Assembly (NCBI GenBank): GCA_963759295.1
Contig: CAVWYT010000005.1
Coordinates: 1-64,000, forward strand
Direction: 5' to 3'
Origin: WHSW01 sp963759295
Lineage (GTDB): Bacteria; Actinomycetota; Thermoleophilia; Solirubrobacterales; 70-9
Length of the DNA: 64,000 nt
This document shows, piece by piece, positions 1 through 8,906 of this stretch (its first letter is position 1; every line of letters begins with the position of its first letter). Below the pieces are notes generated by a model, which was not told where the DNA came from, did not search any database, and saw only the letters and a program-made list of their open reading frames with translations. A program made the translations under genes and the position numbers.

Positions 1-763
1 CGCCCACCCCGGGGTCTCACACAACTATCTGCGCACGCACGAGTTCAACCTCTGGTTCACGATCGCCACCCCGCCCGATTCCGAGCTCGGGCTCAAGGGC
101 ACCCTGGGGCGCTGCTAGGAGCTGACCGGCGCCGAGTCGATCCGCCAGCTCCCGACCCTTCGCCTGTTCAAGATCAACATGAACCTGGAGATGGAGAAGG
201 GGACCGAGGCGCTCGCCGCCGCCGACCCAGCACGATCCGCGAGAGCTCTCGGCCCAGCCCTACGATCAGCTCGACGTCGCAGCAGTCCGGGCGCTGCAGG
301 GCCCGATGGAGGTCAATCCACGCCCGTACGACAGCGCCGCGGCCACCATCGGAATCAGCACCGAGCAGCTGCTCGCGCACCTGGAGGGGATGGTCGAGCG
401 CAAGCTCCTGCGGCGCGTGGCGGCCATCCTCTACCGCCGCCGTGCCGGGTTCTCGGCCAACGGGATGGGGGTCTGGCGGGTCCCCGGAGCGGCGGATCGC
501 CGAGGTCGGCACGCGGATGGCGGCGGTGCGCGGGGTCTCGCACTGCTACCAGCGCCCCACCTATCGCGACTGGCCGTATTCGGTGTTCACGATGGCCCAC
601 GGGCGCTCGAAGGAGGAGTGCGACGCGATCCTCGACTCGATCGCCGATCAGCACGACCTCCACGGCCCCGACCGGGCCACCCTACTCGTCAACGGAGTTC
701 AAGAAGATCCGGCTTCACTACTTCACCGATGACTATGCCGAGTGGGAACGGGCGCATGGGTAG
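1..763 (+). CDS. Sirohaem decarboxylase-like protein (AhbA/AhbB, Lrp/AsnC fold), 5' cut by window, frameshifted
   Basis: Reading across frames gives a continuous Lrp/AsnC-type protein with the NYLRTHEFNLWFTIA stretch near the start, LPTLRLFKI in the middle and a second winged-helix half (MVERKLLRRVAAILYRRRAGF, then VRGVSHCYQRPTYRDWPYSVF). This two-half arrangement is typical of sirohaem decarboxylases, which remove the acetate carboxyls of sirohaem on the alternative haem route. It ends at TAG 761-763, 37 bases before hemL, which fits a tetrapyrrole role. At least three frame changes and an in-frame TAG near 115 break it, and the same error type hits neighbouring essential genes, so I read it as a real gene with base-calling errors. 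An ordinary Lrp regulator is the alternative. Confidence 0.6.
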
Positions 764-799
764 CGAAACGGCACTCGGCACTCGTCACTCGTCTCTCGC

Positions 800-2100
800 G
801 TGACCAGTGGCAGCGGCGTGACTCGCGACACGCGAGCCTCGCAAACGCTCTATGCCCGCGCGCTCGAGGTGATCCCCGGCGGCGTCAACTCCCCGGTTCG
901 CGCGATGCGCGTCGATCGGCCGCGAGCATCCGATCTTCATCGAGCGCGGCGAGGGCTGGAGCTCCTCGACGTCGACGGCAACCACTACGTCGACTGGGTC
1001 TGCTCCTGGGGCCGTGATCCTCGGCCACGCCGACCCCGACGTGGTCGAGGCCGTGCGCTCGGCGGCTGGCCTCGGGACGAGCTACGGCGCGCCCACCGAG
1101 GGAGAGGTGAGCCTCGCAGGGACGGTCTGTGACCGGTTCGCCACGGTCGAGTCGATCCGCATGGTTAACTCGGGGACCGAGGCCTCGATGAGCGCGATCC
1201 GCCTCGCCCGGGCGGCGACCGGGCGCGAGAAGCTGCTCAAGTTCGCCGGCGCCTACCACGGCCATGTCACGGGCTGCTGGCCGAGGCGGGCTCGGGCCTG
1301 GCCACCCAGGCGATCCCGGCCAGCCCGGGGGTCCCACCGCGCAGGCTGCGGCGACGATCGTCGTGCCCTGGAACGACCCCGGCGCCGTCGCGGCCGCGCT
1401 CGCCGAGCACGAGGTGGCCGCGAACCTCGCCGAGCCGATCCGGCCAACATGGGCGTCGTCCCTCCGGCACCGGGCTTCCTCGAGCGCTGCGGGCGCTGGC
1501 CGACGAGCACACGCGCTGCTGATCTTCGACGAGGTGGTAAGCGGCTTCGCGTCGCCCGCGGCGGCGCGCAGGAGCTGCTCGGCGTCGGCGCTGACCTGAC
1601 CGATGCTCGGCAAGGTCCTCGGCGGCGGCCTGCCCGCGGCCGCGTACGGGGGCCGGCACGAGTTGATGTCCCGGGTCGCACCGGCGGGTGACGTCTACCA
1701 GGCGGGCACGCTGTCCGGCAATCCGCTCGCGGTCGCCGCCGGGCTGGCGACCCTGGCCAAGCTTGACGCAGGCGCCTACGCGCGACTCGCCGAGCTCACC
1801 GAGCGGCTCGCGGCCGGCCTCGAGCGGGCGGCGGGCGGGCATCCGGTCAGCGTCGCCGCGGCGCCCGGGCTCGTGACCCCGTTCTTCGCCGCCGAGGCGC
1901 CCCACGACTTCGCCTCCGCCTCCGCCTGCGACCTTCGCGCCCACGGCCGCTTCTGTCGCGCGCTGCTCGACCGTGGCGTCTACCCCCCGCCGGCGCAGTT
2001 CGAGGCCTGGTTCGTCTCCCTGGCCCATGACGAGGCGGCAATCGAGCGAACCTGTGAGGCGGCTGCGGACGCCTTCGACGAGGCGTTTGCGAATACATGA
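800..2100 (+). CDS. hemL: Glutamate-1-semialdehyde 2,1-aminomutase, frameshifted in this sequence
   Basis: PLP enzyme that turns glutamate-1-semialdehyde into 5-aminolevulinate, the tetrapyrrole precursor. Recognisable pieces in order are IPGGVNSPVRA, DVDGNHYVDWVCSWG, MVNSGTEASMSAIRLARAAT, KFAGAYHGH, LLIFDEVVSGF and MLGKVLGGGLPAAAYGG, whose Lys is the Schiff-base lysine, then YQAGTLSGNPLA. The parts lie in all three frames because of about eight single-base gains or losses, for example an extra G near 908 and lost C's near 1441 and 1548. The last 165 residues (from 1603) are in one frame and end at TGA 2098-2100. The gene is essential, so sequencing error is more likely than decay. GTG 800 is the probable start. 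It overlaps the next gene by ATGA. Confidence 0.9.
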
Positions 2101-2709
2101 GCGCGCTCGCCGGGAAGGCGCTCGTTGAGCTGGCGGAAGCGCTGCGTGGCGAGGATTCGGTGATCAGTTCCCGGGTCGGTGCGCCCGGCGTGGTCGCGCC
2201 GGCGCTGGGCGCGCTGGCGGCGGCCGGGTCGCGGGCGACGCCGGCGCCGGGTGAGTACGCGCTCGTGGTCGAGTCGGTGCGCGAGGGCTACCTGCTGCAC
2301 TACTCGCGGGGGCGGCTGGTCACCGGCGCCGATCCGGACCTGGCGCTGCTCGCCGGGGACTACCTCTACGCGCTCGGGCTCGAGCGGCTCGCCGCGCTCG
2401 GCGACCTCGAGGCCGTGCGCGAGCTCTCGGACCTGATCAGCCTCGCGGCCCAGGTCCATGACGGGAGTCGCGACGCCGAGCGGGTCCAGCGCGAGGCGAG
2501 CGCGCTCTGGCTCGCGCGCGTGACCGCGATCGGGGCCGGCTCCACGGCCGAGCACGAGAGCGCCAAGGGCGCCCTGCGCGAACAGGCACGCGGCGCCGAC
2601 GCGGCCCTCTGGCGGGCGTGCTCGACGAACCGCCGCCGCGGCGGGCCTCGGCGACGAGCTAGGCCGAGCCGCCGACGCAATAGACTTCGCGCCCGACCTC
2701 TCCACCTGA
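2097..2709 (+). CDS. Small helical protein resembling a degenerate isoprenyl diphosphate synthase
   Basis: Starts with ATG overlapping the hemL stop. The protein (about 200 residues) contains LLAGDYLYALGLERLAALGD and a following helix ending in LSDLISLAAQV. These line up by eye with the GDLLLSRAFAEL region of the true polyprenyl synthase 3.5 kb downstream, but neither aspartate-rich motif is present, so it should not be catalytic alone. The natural C-terminus is probably GLGDELGRAADAIDFAPDLST with stop TGA 2707-2709, reached after a one-base frame change near 2630; the uncorrected frame runs into qcrA with a low-complexity Arg-rich tail. It may be a non-catalytic partner subunit of the downstream synthase or unrelated. 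Function not known. Confidence 0.6.
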
Positions 2710-2710
2710 C

Positions 2711-3370
2711 GTGGCTGAGCCGGCGGACAAGAAGCGGGGCGACGCCCCCGAGAAGCCCAGACCCGCGGGCTATTTCGAAGGCGAGACGATGACTCGTCGA
2801 ACGGTGTTCGCGATCGGCGGCCAGGCGGCGGGCGCGGTCGCGGTCGCGGCGGTCGCCCTGCCCACGGTCGGCTTCGCCCTCGCGCCGATCTTCGACAACC
2901 CCGAGGAGCGTTGGGAGGGCGTCGGCTCGCCCGACGACTTCATCCCGGAGACCTATCGCCAGGCCGTGATCACGATCGTCGAGGGCATCGGCGACTCGGG
3001 CAAGTCGACCGTCTACATCCGCCGCGGAAGCCCTGACCTCGGCGAGAGCCCGGACGAGTTCATCGCGATCTCGACCCGCTGCGCGCACCTCGGCTGCCCG
3101 GTTCGCTTCGTCGAGGCCGCCGGCAACTTTATCTGTCCCTGCCACGGCGGCGTCTACGACTTCGAGGGCGGCGTGATCGGCGGCCCGCCGGTGCGGCCGC
3201 TGGACCGTTTCCAGACCCGGGTCGTCGGCGACACGCTCGAGGTCGGCCCCCGCTACAGCGTCACCAGCGAGCTCGAGCCGGTCCGCGCCCGCGACCCGGG
3301 CGAGTACACCGGTGGCGTCTGGGAGTACCTGTACCCGCCCCGTCCGACCACCGCGCCGCCGCCGAACTAG
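2711..3370 (+). CDS. qcrA: Rieske iron-sulfur subunit of menaquinol-cytochrome c reductase
   Basis: 219 residues. An N-terminal cytoplasmic stretch precedes a single membrane anchor (about residues 30-60, starting TRRTVFAIGGQ, Tat/SoxF-like). The Rieske domain follows with CAHLGC (C124, H126, C129) and CPCHGG (C142, C144, H145): two Cys and two His bind the 2Fe-2S cluster and the other two Cys form the usual disulfide. It takes electrons from menaquinol at the Qo site of QcrB and passes them to the haem c of QcrC. GTG start at 2711, immediately after the previous gene, and followed three bases later by qcrB, so the bc genes form an operon. Confidence 0.95.
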   Translation: MAEPADKKRGDAPEKPRPAGYFEGETMTRRTVFAIGGQAAGAVAVAAVALPTVGFALAPIFDNPEERWEGVGSPDDFIPETYRQAVITIVEGIGDSGKSTVYIRRGSPDLGESPDEFIAISTRCAHLGCPVRFVEAAGNFICPCHGGVYDFEGGVIGGPPVRPLDRFQTRVVGDTLEVGPRYSVTSELEPVRARDPGEYTGGVWEYLYPPRPTTAPPPN

Positions 3371-3373
3371 ACG

Positions 3374-4206
3374 ATGCCGAAGCTTCCCGCAGCGTTCCGC
3401 AAGCCGCAGAAGCCGGGTCGAGCGCGCCAACGGCGCCCGCGGCAACGGCACCGGCGCCAACGGCGAGGGCGAGAAGCGGCGCCGTGGTCGCAGACCGCGG
3501 CAAGGAGGGCGCGGTCGACGTCGTCGGCTGGGTCGACGAGCGCACCGGCGCGAGCCCGTTCCTGACCGGGATGCTGCTGCGCAAGGTCCCGAAGGGGACG
3601 AACTGGTTCTACACGCTCGGCTCGGCGACCCTGTTCGCGTTCGCGATGCAGGCGATGACCGGCGTCTTCCTGGCGATGTACTACGTGCCGTCGGCGACCG
3701 AGGCCTACGCCTCGATCCAGCACGTGACCAACGACGTCTTCCTCGGCGAGTTCGTGCGCGGCCTGCACAAGTGGGGCGCGACGGTGATGATCATCCTGAT
3801 CTTCCTCCACATGGGGAGGACGTTCTTCTTCGGCGCCTACAAGTACCCGCGCGAGCTCAACTGGGTGATCGGCGTCGTGCTCCTGATCCTGACCCTGGTC
3901 ATGGGCCTGACCGGCTACCTGCTGCCCTTCGACCAGCGCTCCTACTGGGCGACGATCGTCGCCATGAACATCACCGCCTCCGGGCCGATGGTTGGCCCCT
4001 ACCTGGCCGACTTCCTGCGCGCCGGCTCGGAGTTCGACGCGACGACCCTGCCGCGCTTCTACGCCGTCCACATGCTGCTCGTCCCGGGGCTGATCATCGC
4101 GCTGATCGTCGCCCACCTCTACCTGGTCGTGAAGCTCGGCACGACGGCGCCGCCGTGGGTGCGCGCCGACCCGAAGCCGAAGTCCCTGCGCGAGGAGGAG
4201 GTCTGA
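3374..4206 (+). CDS. qcrB: Cytochrome b6-like N-terminal subunit of the bc complex (one frameshift)
   Basis: Carries the four-helix haem-binding core. His pairs sit in LHKWGATVMIILIFLHMG and HMLLVPGLIIALIVAH, with GLTGYLLPFDQRSYWA between them. It binds haems bL and bH and forms half of the quinol-oxidation site. The start MPKLPAAFRKPQKPG (ATG 3374) lies one frame away from the body; shifting by one base near 3412 joins it to an Ala/Pro-rich linker and then to VDERTGASPFLTGML. The clean part begins at 3484. Split b-type subunits (b6 plus subunit IV fused to cytochrome c) are known in Bacillus and deep-branching Actinobacteria. Four bases separate it from qcrC. Confidence 0.92.
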
Positions 4207-4210
4207 GCGC

Positions 4211-4912
4211 ATGAACGGGGCCGAGAAGGAGGCCTACCTCCGCGAGTACGAGATCCTGAAGAAGAAGGGCAAGCCGTTCTTCCCCTACGCGATCTTCAAG
4301 GACTCGGTGATGATGCTGGTCGTCGCCGGGGTGATCGTGCTGATGTCGCTCGTCCTCGGCGCCGAGCTGGGTCCGAAGGCGGACCCGACGACGACCACCT
4401 ACGTGCCGCGGCCGGAGTGGTACTTCTTCTTCCTCTTCGAGCTGCTGCGGGTGATCAAGCCGCCGGAGCTGGTCCCGATCGCGACGATCGGGATCCCGAC
4501 GATCTGCATGGTCCTGCTCCTGCTGCTGCCGTTCTACGACCGCAACCCCGAACGGCGCCCCGATCGCCGGCCGGTCGCGACGACCGCCGGGATCCTGACG
4601 ATCGTCGCGATGGCCTATCTGACCTTCCTCGGCGCCTCGGCGGGCTCGCCGACCGAGATCGAGCTCGAGGTCCCGCCGCAGTACGAGAAGGGTAAGCAGG
4701 TGGCCGCGCAATCCGGCTGTCTGGCCTGCCACAAGTTCGGCGAGAACGGCAATGACGGGCCCGGACCGGAGCTGACCGAGATCGGCGGTCAGCTTCCCGC
4801 GCAGGCGATCGCGCGCTCGCTCGAGGTCGGACCGGACGTGATGCCCGCCTACGGCGACCTGCCGCGCGAGAAGTTCGAGGCGCTCGTCGACTTCCTCGCC
4901 TCGCTGCAATGA
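4211..4912 (+). CDS. qcrC: Cytochrome b C-terminal domain fused to cytochrome c (bc complex subunit)
   Basis: 233 residues. Residues 1-140 form the subunit-IV-like half with PEWY at 68-71 (Qo-site signature) in PEWYFFFLFELLRVIK and three membrane segments. Residues 150-233 are an extracytoplasmic c-type cytochrome with CLACH (C170, C173, H174 for covalent haem) and M211 in DVMPAYGDL as likely sixth ligand. The b/c fusion matches the QcrC arrangement of Bacillus. It receives electrons from the Rieske centre. It overlaps menG by four bases (ATGA), so quinone methylation is translationally coupled to its user complex. Confidence 0.94.
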   Translation: MNGAEKEAYLREYEILKKKGKPFFPYAIFKDSVMMLVVAGVIVLMSLVLGAELGPKADPTTTTYVPRPEWYFFFLFELLRVIKPPELVPIATIGIPTICMVLLLLLPFYDRNPERRPDRRPVATTAGILTIVAMAYLTFLGASAGSPTEIELEVPPQYEKGKQVAAQSGCLACHKFGENGNDGPGPELTEIGGQLPAQAIARSLEVGPDVMPAYGDLPREKFEALVDFLASLQ

Positions 4913-5658
4913 GCCGCCGGCCGCCGCCGGCGGCCGGCACCGCCGCCAGTAGGCCGGGCGAGCGCGAGTTCGCGGGACAGGTCCGCGGCATGTTCGACCG
5001 GATCGCCGGTGTCTATGACCTGATGAACACGGCGATGACCGCCGGACTTCATCATCGCTGGCGCGAGCGCGCCGCCGAGCGCGCCGAGCTCACGCCTGGC
5101 GATGCGGCGCTCGACGCCTGCTGCGGCACCGGGGACCTCGCATTCGAACTCGCGCGGCGGGTCGGGCCGGACGGGACCGTGATCGGCTCCGACTTCTCCG
5201 AGCGGATGCTCGATCTGGCGCGCGAGAAGGCGGCCGCGCGCGGTGCCCCGGTGCGCTTCGAGTGGGGCGACGCTCTCGAGCTCAGCTACGACGACGCGTC
5301 CTTCGACGCGGTCACGGTCGGGTTCGGGGTCCGCAACCTCGCCGACCTCGAGCGTGGCGTCGGCGAGCTCGCCAGGGTCCTGCGGCCCGGCGGGCGGCTG
5401 GTGATCCTCGAGATCACCCAGCCTCGCCGGCCGCCGCTCTCGAGCTTCTTCGCCCTCTGGTTCGACCGCCTGGTGCCGATCCTCGGCGCCCTCGCCGGCG
5501 ACCGCGATGCCTACGCTTACCTGCCGGAGTCGGTGAAGCGGTTTCCGCTCCCGGAGGGACTGGCGGCGATCATGGACCGGGCCGGGCTCGAGCGGGTCCG
5601 CTACACGGTGCTCGCGGGCGGGATCATCGCGATTCACTCAGGCCGTCGGCCGGCCTGA
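4909..5658 (+). CDS. menG: Demethylmenaquinone methyltransferase
   Basis: 249 residues with the UbiE/MenG signature: MFDRIAGVYDLMNTAMTAGL near the N-terminus, SAM-binding motif I LDACCGTGDLAFELA, and the family motif VGFGVRNLADLERG followed by EVARVL-like LARVLRPGGRL. It methylates demethylmenaquinone with S-adenosylmethionine, the last step of menaquinone synthesis. The next gene makes the polyprenyl side chain and the previous three encode the menaquinol-oxidising bc complex. It starts inside the qcrC stop (ATGA). Confidence 0.93.
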   Translation: MSRRPPPAAGTAASRPGEREFAGQVRGMFDRIAGVYDLMNTAMTAGLHHRWRERAAERAELTPGDAALDACCGTGDLAFELARRVGPDGTVIGSDFSERMLDLAREKAAARGAPVRFEWGDALELSYDDASFDAVTVGFGVRNLADLERGVGELARVLRPGGRLVILEITQPRRPPLSSFFALWFDRLVPILGALAGDRDAYAYLPESVKRFPLPEGLAAIMDRAGLERVRYTVLAGGIIAIHSGRRPA

Positions 5659-5671
5659 GGGGCGATCGACG

Positions 5672-6661
5672 ATGAACCGATCGACGGTCCCGCCTCCCGT
5701 GACCATGGTCCTCGACGCCGCCGAGGCCTGGCTTCCGCAGCGCATGTCGGCGGTCGAGCAGCGTCTCGCCGAGCTCGTCGACGACCACGGTGACGAGCTC
5801 GCCGGCCATGCCGGATCGACACTTGCGGCGGGCGGCAAGCGCCTGCGCCCGATGCTGGTCCTGCTCTGCGCCGGCGCCGAGGCCGGCGAGACGGCGACCG
5901 GCGCCGCGACCGCGGTCGAGCTCGTGCACATGGCGACCCTGGTCCACGATGACGTCCTCGACGCCGCCCCGCTGCGTCGCGGGCATCCGACCGTGTTCGC
6001 GCGCGCCGGCGCCCGAGCCGCCACCGCGACCGGCGACCTGCTGCTCTCGCGCGCCTTCGCCGAGCTCGCCGCCGGCGGGTCTGGAGCCCCGCGCCGGGTC
6101 CGGCTGCTCGCCGCCGCCTCTGTCGGGCTCGCCCAAGGAGAGCTCGCCCAGCGCCGTGACGCGTTCGCGGTCGAGATCGACCGCGAGCGATACCTCGAGC
6201 GCTGCAAGCTGAAGACCGCCCGCCTGTTCGAGTGCGCCTGCCTGATCGGGCTCGACCCGGAGCCGGCCGAGCCCCGCCGACGGGCGCTGGCGGCCTACGG
6301 GCGCGAGATCGGCCTCGCCTTCCAGCTCCTAGACGATGTCCTCGACGTCGCCGGGCCGCCGGCGCGGACCGGCAAGGCGCGCGGGACCGATCTCCTCGAC
6401 GGCACGGTGACGTTGCCGCTGATCGTCGCCCGAGAACGCGATCCGGCGCTCGCCGCCCTCGACCTGCGCGGGCTGGACGCAAGCGGCGCGGAGGCGGCAT
6501 GCGACGCGATCGCCGCCACTGGGGCGCTCGACGAGGTTCGCGACGGGGCAAGGCGCCGGGTCGAGAACGCGAAGGCGGCCCTCGTCGAGGCTCGCCTCGA
6601 CCGCCAACGGCTCGAGCTGCTCTCGCTGGTCGCCGACGGGGTCGTCGAGCGCTACTCCTAG
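5672..6661 (+). CDS. Long-chain polyprenyl diphosphate synthase (menaquinone side chain)
   Basis: 329 residues. Both aspartate-rich Mg/diphosphate motifs are intact: first DDVLD at 93-97 (VHDDVLDAAPLRRG), second DDVLD at 221-225 (FQLLDDVLDVAG). Also GGKRLRP near 54-60 and the KTA motif at 181-183. The family condenses isopentenyl diphosphate onto an allylic primer to give C35-C45 chains. Position directly after menG points to the menaquinone tail (hepT/ispB type); chain length cannot be read from sequence. The last gene of the bc/menaquinone operon. Confidence 0.9.
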   Translation: MNRSTVPPPVTMVLDAAEAWLPQRMSAVEQRLAELVDDHGDELAGHAGSTLAAGGKRLRPMLVLLCAGAEAGETATGAATAVELVHMATLVHDDVLDAAPLRRGHPTVFARAGARAATATGDLLLSRAFAELAAGGSGAPRRVRLLAAASVGLAQGELAQRRDAFAVEIDRERYLERCKLKTARLFECACLIGLDPEPAEPRRRALAAYGREIGLAFQLLDDVLDVAGPPARTGKARGTDLLDGTVTLPLIVARERDPALAALDLRGLDASGAEAACDAIAATGALDEVRDGARRRVENAKAALVEARLDRQRLELLSLVADGVVERYS

Positions 6662-6744
6662 GCGTCTGGTTCGCCCGAGCCGGCGCCGACCTGCCACCCG
6701 ATAGCGTCCCGGCTTCCTGAGATCTCGTTCGGAAAGGACGCAGC

Positions 6745-7128
6745 ATGGATCTGAAGCTCGAAGTCGTTCCCATCCCCGTCTCCGACGTCGACGCCGCCAG
6801 GGCCTTCTACACCGAGAAGGTCGGCTTCAACCTCGACCACGACATGCGCCCCAACGAGAGCATGCGGGTCGTGCAGATGACCCCGCCCGGCTCGACCTGC
6901 TCGGTCGTGATCGGCGAGGGCCTGCCACTCGGCGACCCCGGCTCGGTCAAAGGCGTCCAGCTCGTGGTCGAGGACATCGACGCCGCTCGCGCGGCGCTGG
7001 CCGACCGCGGCGTTGCCGTCGGCGAGGTGCACCAGCTCGGGCCGGAGGGCTCCCCCGGCTCACGCTTCTGCTTCTTCGAGGACCTGGACGGCAACGGCTG
7101 GGCCGTGCAGGAGATCAAGCGCTCGTGA
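6745..7128 (+). CDS. VOC (glyoxalase/bleomycin-resistance fold) protein
   Basis: 127 residues, one complete vicinal-oxygen-chelate domain made of two beta-alpha-beta-beta-beta units: VSDVDAARAFYTEKVGF at the start and DPDGN-like EDLDGNGWAVQEIK at the end. A strong Shine-Dalgarno GGAAAGG lies about 8 bases before ATG 6745. Members are metal-dependent lyases or isomerases or bind antibiotics; substrate not predictable. It stands alone between the respiratory operon and a convergent glycosidase gene. Confidence 0.85.
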   Translation: MDLKLEVVPIPVSDVDAARAFYTEKVGFNLDHDMRPNESMRVVQMTPPGSTCSVVIGEGLPLGDPGSVKGVQLVVEDIDAARAALADRGVAVGEVHQLGPEGSPGSRFCFFEDLDGNGWAVQEIKRS

Positions 7129-7159
7129 GCGCGGCCGGCGCGGACCTCCGCTCGGGCTC

Positions 7160-8317
7160 CTAGTCGCCGCAGCCGGACTCGGGCTCGGCGCGCCGCTCGG
7201 CGAGGCACGAAAAGGCGAGCTTCGGGGCCAGGAACGGCCGCTCGCGGGTGACCCCGAAGTGGTTTTGGAACTCCTCGGTCGAGTCGCGGTCGTCGACGAG
7301 CTGGTGGACGATCGCCGTCTTCACCTGGTCACGTGCCCGGAGCTCGCCGTAGGTCGCGAGCAGCGTCTCGGCCTGCTCCTCCTCGGTCAGCGCCCGGCAG
7401 TCGGGGGTCAAGCCCGCCGCCGATGAGGCGCCGAACTCGGTCACCCAGATCCGCGTGCCGGGCGGGAGCAGGGCGATCGCCTCGTCGACCTGGGCGCCGA
7501 CCGCCGCCGCGAGCCGCTCGGGCGCTGAGCCCTCGGGCCGATCGCAGTCCTCGGGCACCGGGTAGGGATGCAGGCCGACCGCGTGGACGTGATCGAGCAG
7601 GCCGCCGGCGACGAGCGCGGCGAGGTAGTCCTGCCAGGCGACGACCGCGGTCCCTGCCGACGGGTTGAGGCCGGCGGAGACGAGCTTCCGACCGGGGTGC
7701 TCGGAGCGGGCGATCGCGGCCTGCGCCAGCTCGACCAGCTCCAGATAGCGGCCGGGATCGGGCTGGCAGCCGCCCCAATAGTCGGGCGAGTTGGGCTCGT
7801 TCCAGACCTGGATCGCGAGCGCCTCATCGAACTCGTTCGCCGCCCGCAGGACGACCGCCTCCCACTGGGCGTCATAGGCGGGTGCCGGGGCGACGGCGAA
7901 GCCGGCGAAGCAGCCCGGCTGCCCCCAGTCGGGGTCGTCCTGGACCCCGGCCGCGCCCCGCGGCGCGCCGACCAGCGTGACGACCGGCCGGATGCCGCGC
8001 TCCGAGAGCGCCTCGTATGCGTCTCGGTAGCGGCTCCAGGCGGACTCGTCCCAGGCCCCAGTCGGGTCGATCACGTCGAACCAGGGAACGATCATCCGGG
8101 CGGTGTCGGCCCCGGCGATCTCGGCGACCTCTACCGCGGCGATCAGCGGCTCGTCGGAGTCACTCTGCCAGCCGACGCTCCAGCGCAGCTCGTTGAAGCC
8201 GAACCGCGGTCCGCCTGGCGGCGCCTGCGGCTCATCGTCGCCAGGCAGCAGGACGACGGCGGCGACTACCGCCGCGCCGATCGCGAAGATGAAAATGGCC
8301 GCCCGGCCGACCGGCAT
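7160..8317 (-). CDS. Membrane-anchored glycoside hydrolase (clan GH-A, GH39/GH5-like)
   Basis: 385 residues. Residues 7-25 form an uncleaved signal anchor, so the enzyme faces outward. The rest is a (beta/alpha)8 glycosidase: IQVWNEPN gives the acid/base Glu174 in the Asn-Glu pair typical of clan A, and WVTEFGAS gives the nucleophile candidate Glu294. Four Cys (for example in GCFAGF and GCQPD) may form disulfides. The Pro-rich linker at 28-36 holds the domain off the membrane. Substrate unknown; such proteins in Solirubrobacterales are usually annotated as cellulase-family. Confidence 0.8.
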   Translation of the reverse strand: MPVGRAAIFIFAIGAAVVAAVVLLPGDDEPQAPPGGPRFGFNELRWSVGWQSDSDEPLIAAVEVAEIAGADTARMIVPWFDVIDPTGAWDESAWSRYRDAYEALSERGIRPVVTLVGAPRGAAGVQDDPDWGQPGCFAGFAVAPAPAYDAQWEAVVLRAANEFDEALAIQVWNEPNSPDYWGGCQPDPGRYLELVELAQAAIARSEHPGRKLVSAGLNPSAGTAVVAWQDYLAALVAGGLLDHVHAVGLHPYPVPEDCDRPEGSAPERLAAAVGAQVDEAIALLPPGTRIWVTEFGASSAAGLTPDCRALTEEEQAETLLATYGELRARDQVKTAIVHQLVDDRDSTEEFQNHFGVTRERPFLAPKLAFSCLAERRAEPESGCGD

Positions 8318-8386
8318 CGTTCCTCCCTGCGTGCTGGGGCAGGGAACTGTAGAGGCCGCCGCCTACCGGCCTTTGGGCTCCGCTTC

Positions 8387-8776
8387 CTAGAAGTCCTCGG
8401 GAAGGATCTGGCCGGCGCGCAGCGCGGCGATGAAGCGCTCGACCTGCTCCTCCATGTTCGCGCGTGCGAGCAGGTTGAGATCACCGAGCAGCTGCTCGGT
8501 GCCCGCGTCGAGCACCTCGTCGAAGCGGTCGACGATCTCCTGCGCGTAGAGCCCGCCGCCGAGCCACTCGCAGTCGGGACAGCGCAGGTCGACGTTCCAG
8601 CGCTTGCGCGGCGCCGGCTCCCAGTCGGTCGGATAGACCAGCTCCGAGGCACACGACGGGCAGACGTGCAGGCCGAGCCTCTCGCCCACCTGCAGCGGGC
8701 GCCGGCTCGTCTCAAAACCCGCGGGGCTGAGCCCGTCGAGCGGGGAATCCTGTCCGGTCGTTTGCCCTTCGGCCAT
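8387..8776 (-). CDS. Conserved actinobacterial zinc-ribbon protein
   Basis: 129 residues. CPSC at about 39-42 and CPDC at about 66-69 form a zinc ribbon; the C-terminal half is helical and acidic (DRFDEVLDAGTEQLLGDLNLL). This family is common and uncharacterised in Actinobacteria and may be a nucleic-acid or protein adaptor. Lies downstream of, and in the opposite direction to, dcd, with 130 bases between the starts. Confidence 0.75.
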   Translation of the reverse strand: MAEGQTTGQDSPLDGLSPAGFETSRRPLQVGERLGLHVCPSCASELVYPTDWEPAPRKRWNVDLRCPDCEWLGGGLYAQEIVDRFDEVLDAGTEQLLGDLNLLARANMEEQVERFIAALRAGQILPEDF

Positions 8777-8906
8777 CTCGGATGCCCATATCGGCGCCTC
8801 AACCCACCCCCTTTAGGGGCTGGCCCCTAGTTGCACTCTGGGCTCCAACACCCGTCCAGGATGGGTGGGGCGGTGCGGTCGCCGAGCGCGAATAGACTGC
8901 GCCGCC

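Noticed and set aside
7568..8830. Long open frame (420 codons) on the plus strand opposite the glycosidase gene
   Set aside because: Antisense shadow caused by high GC; Arg/Gly/Asp-rich without domains, while the minus strand encodes a clear glycosidase and zinc-ribbon protein.
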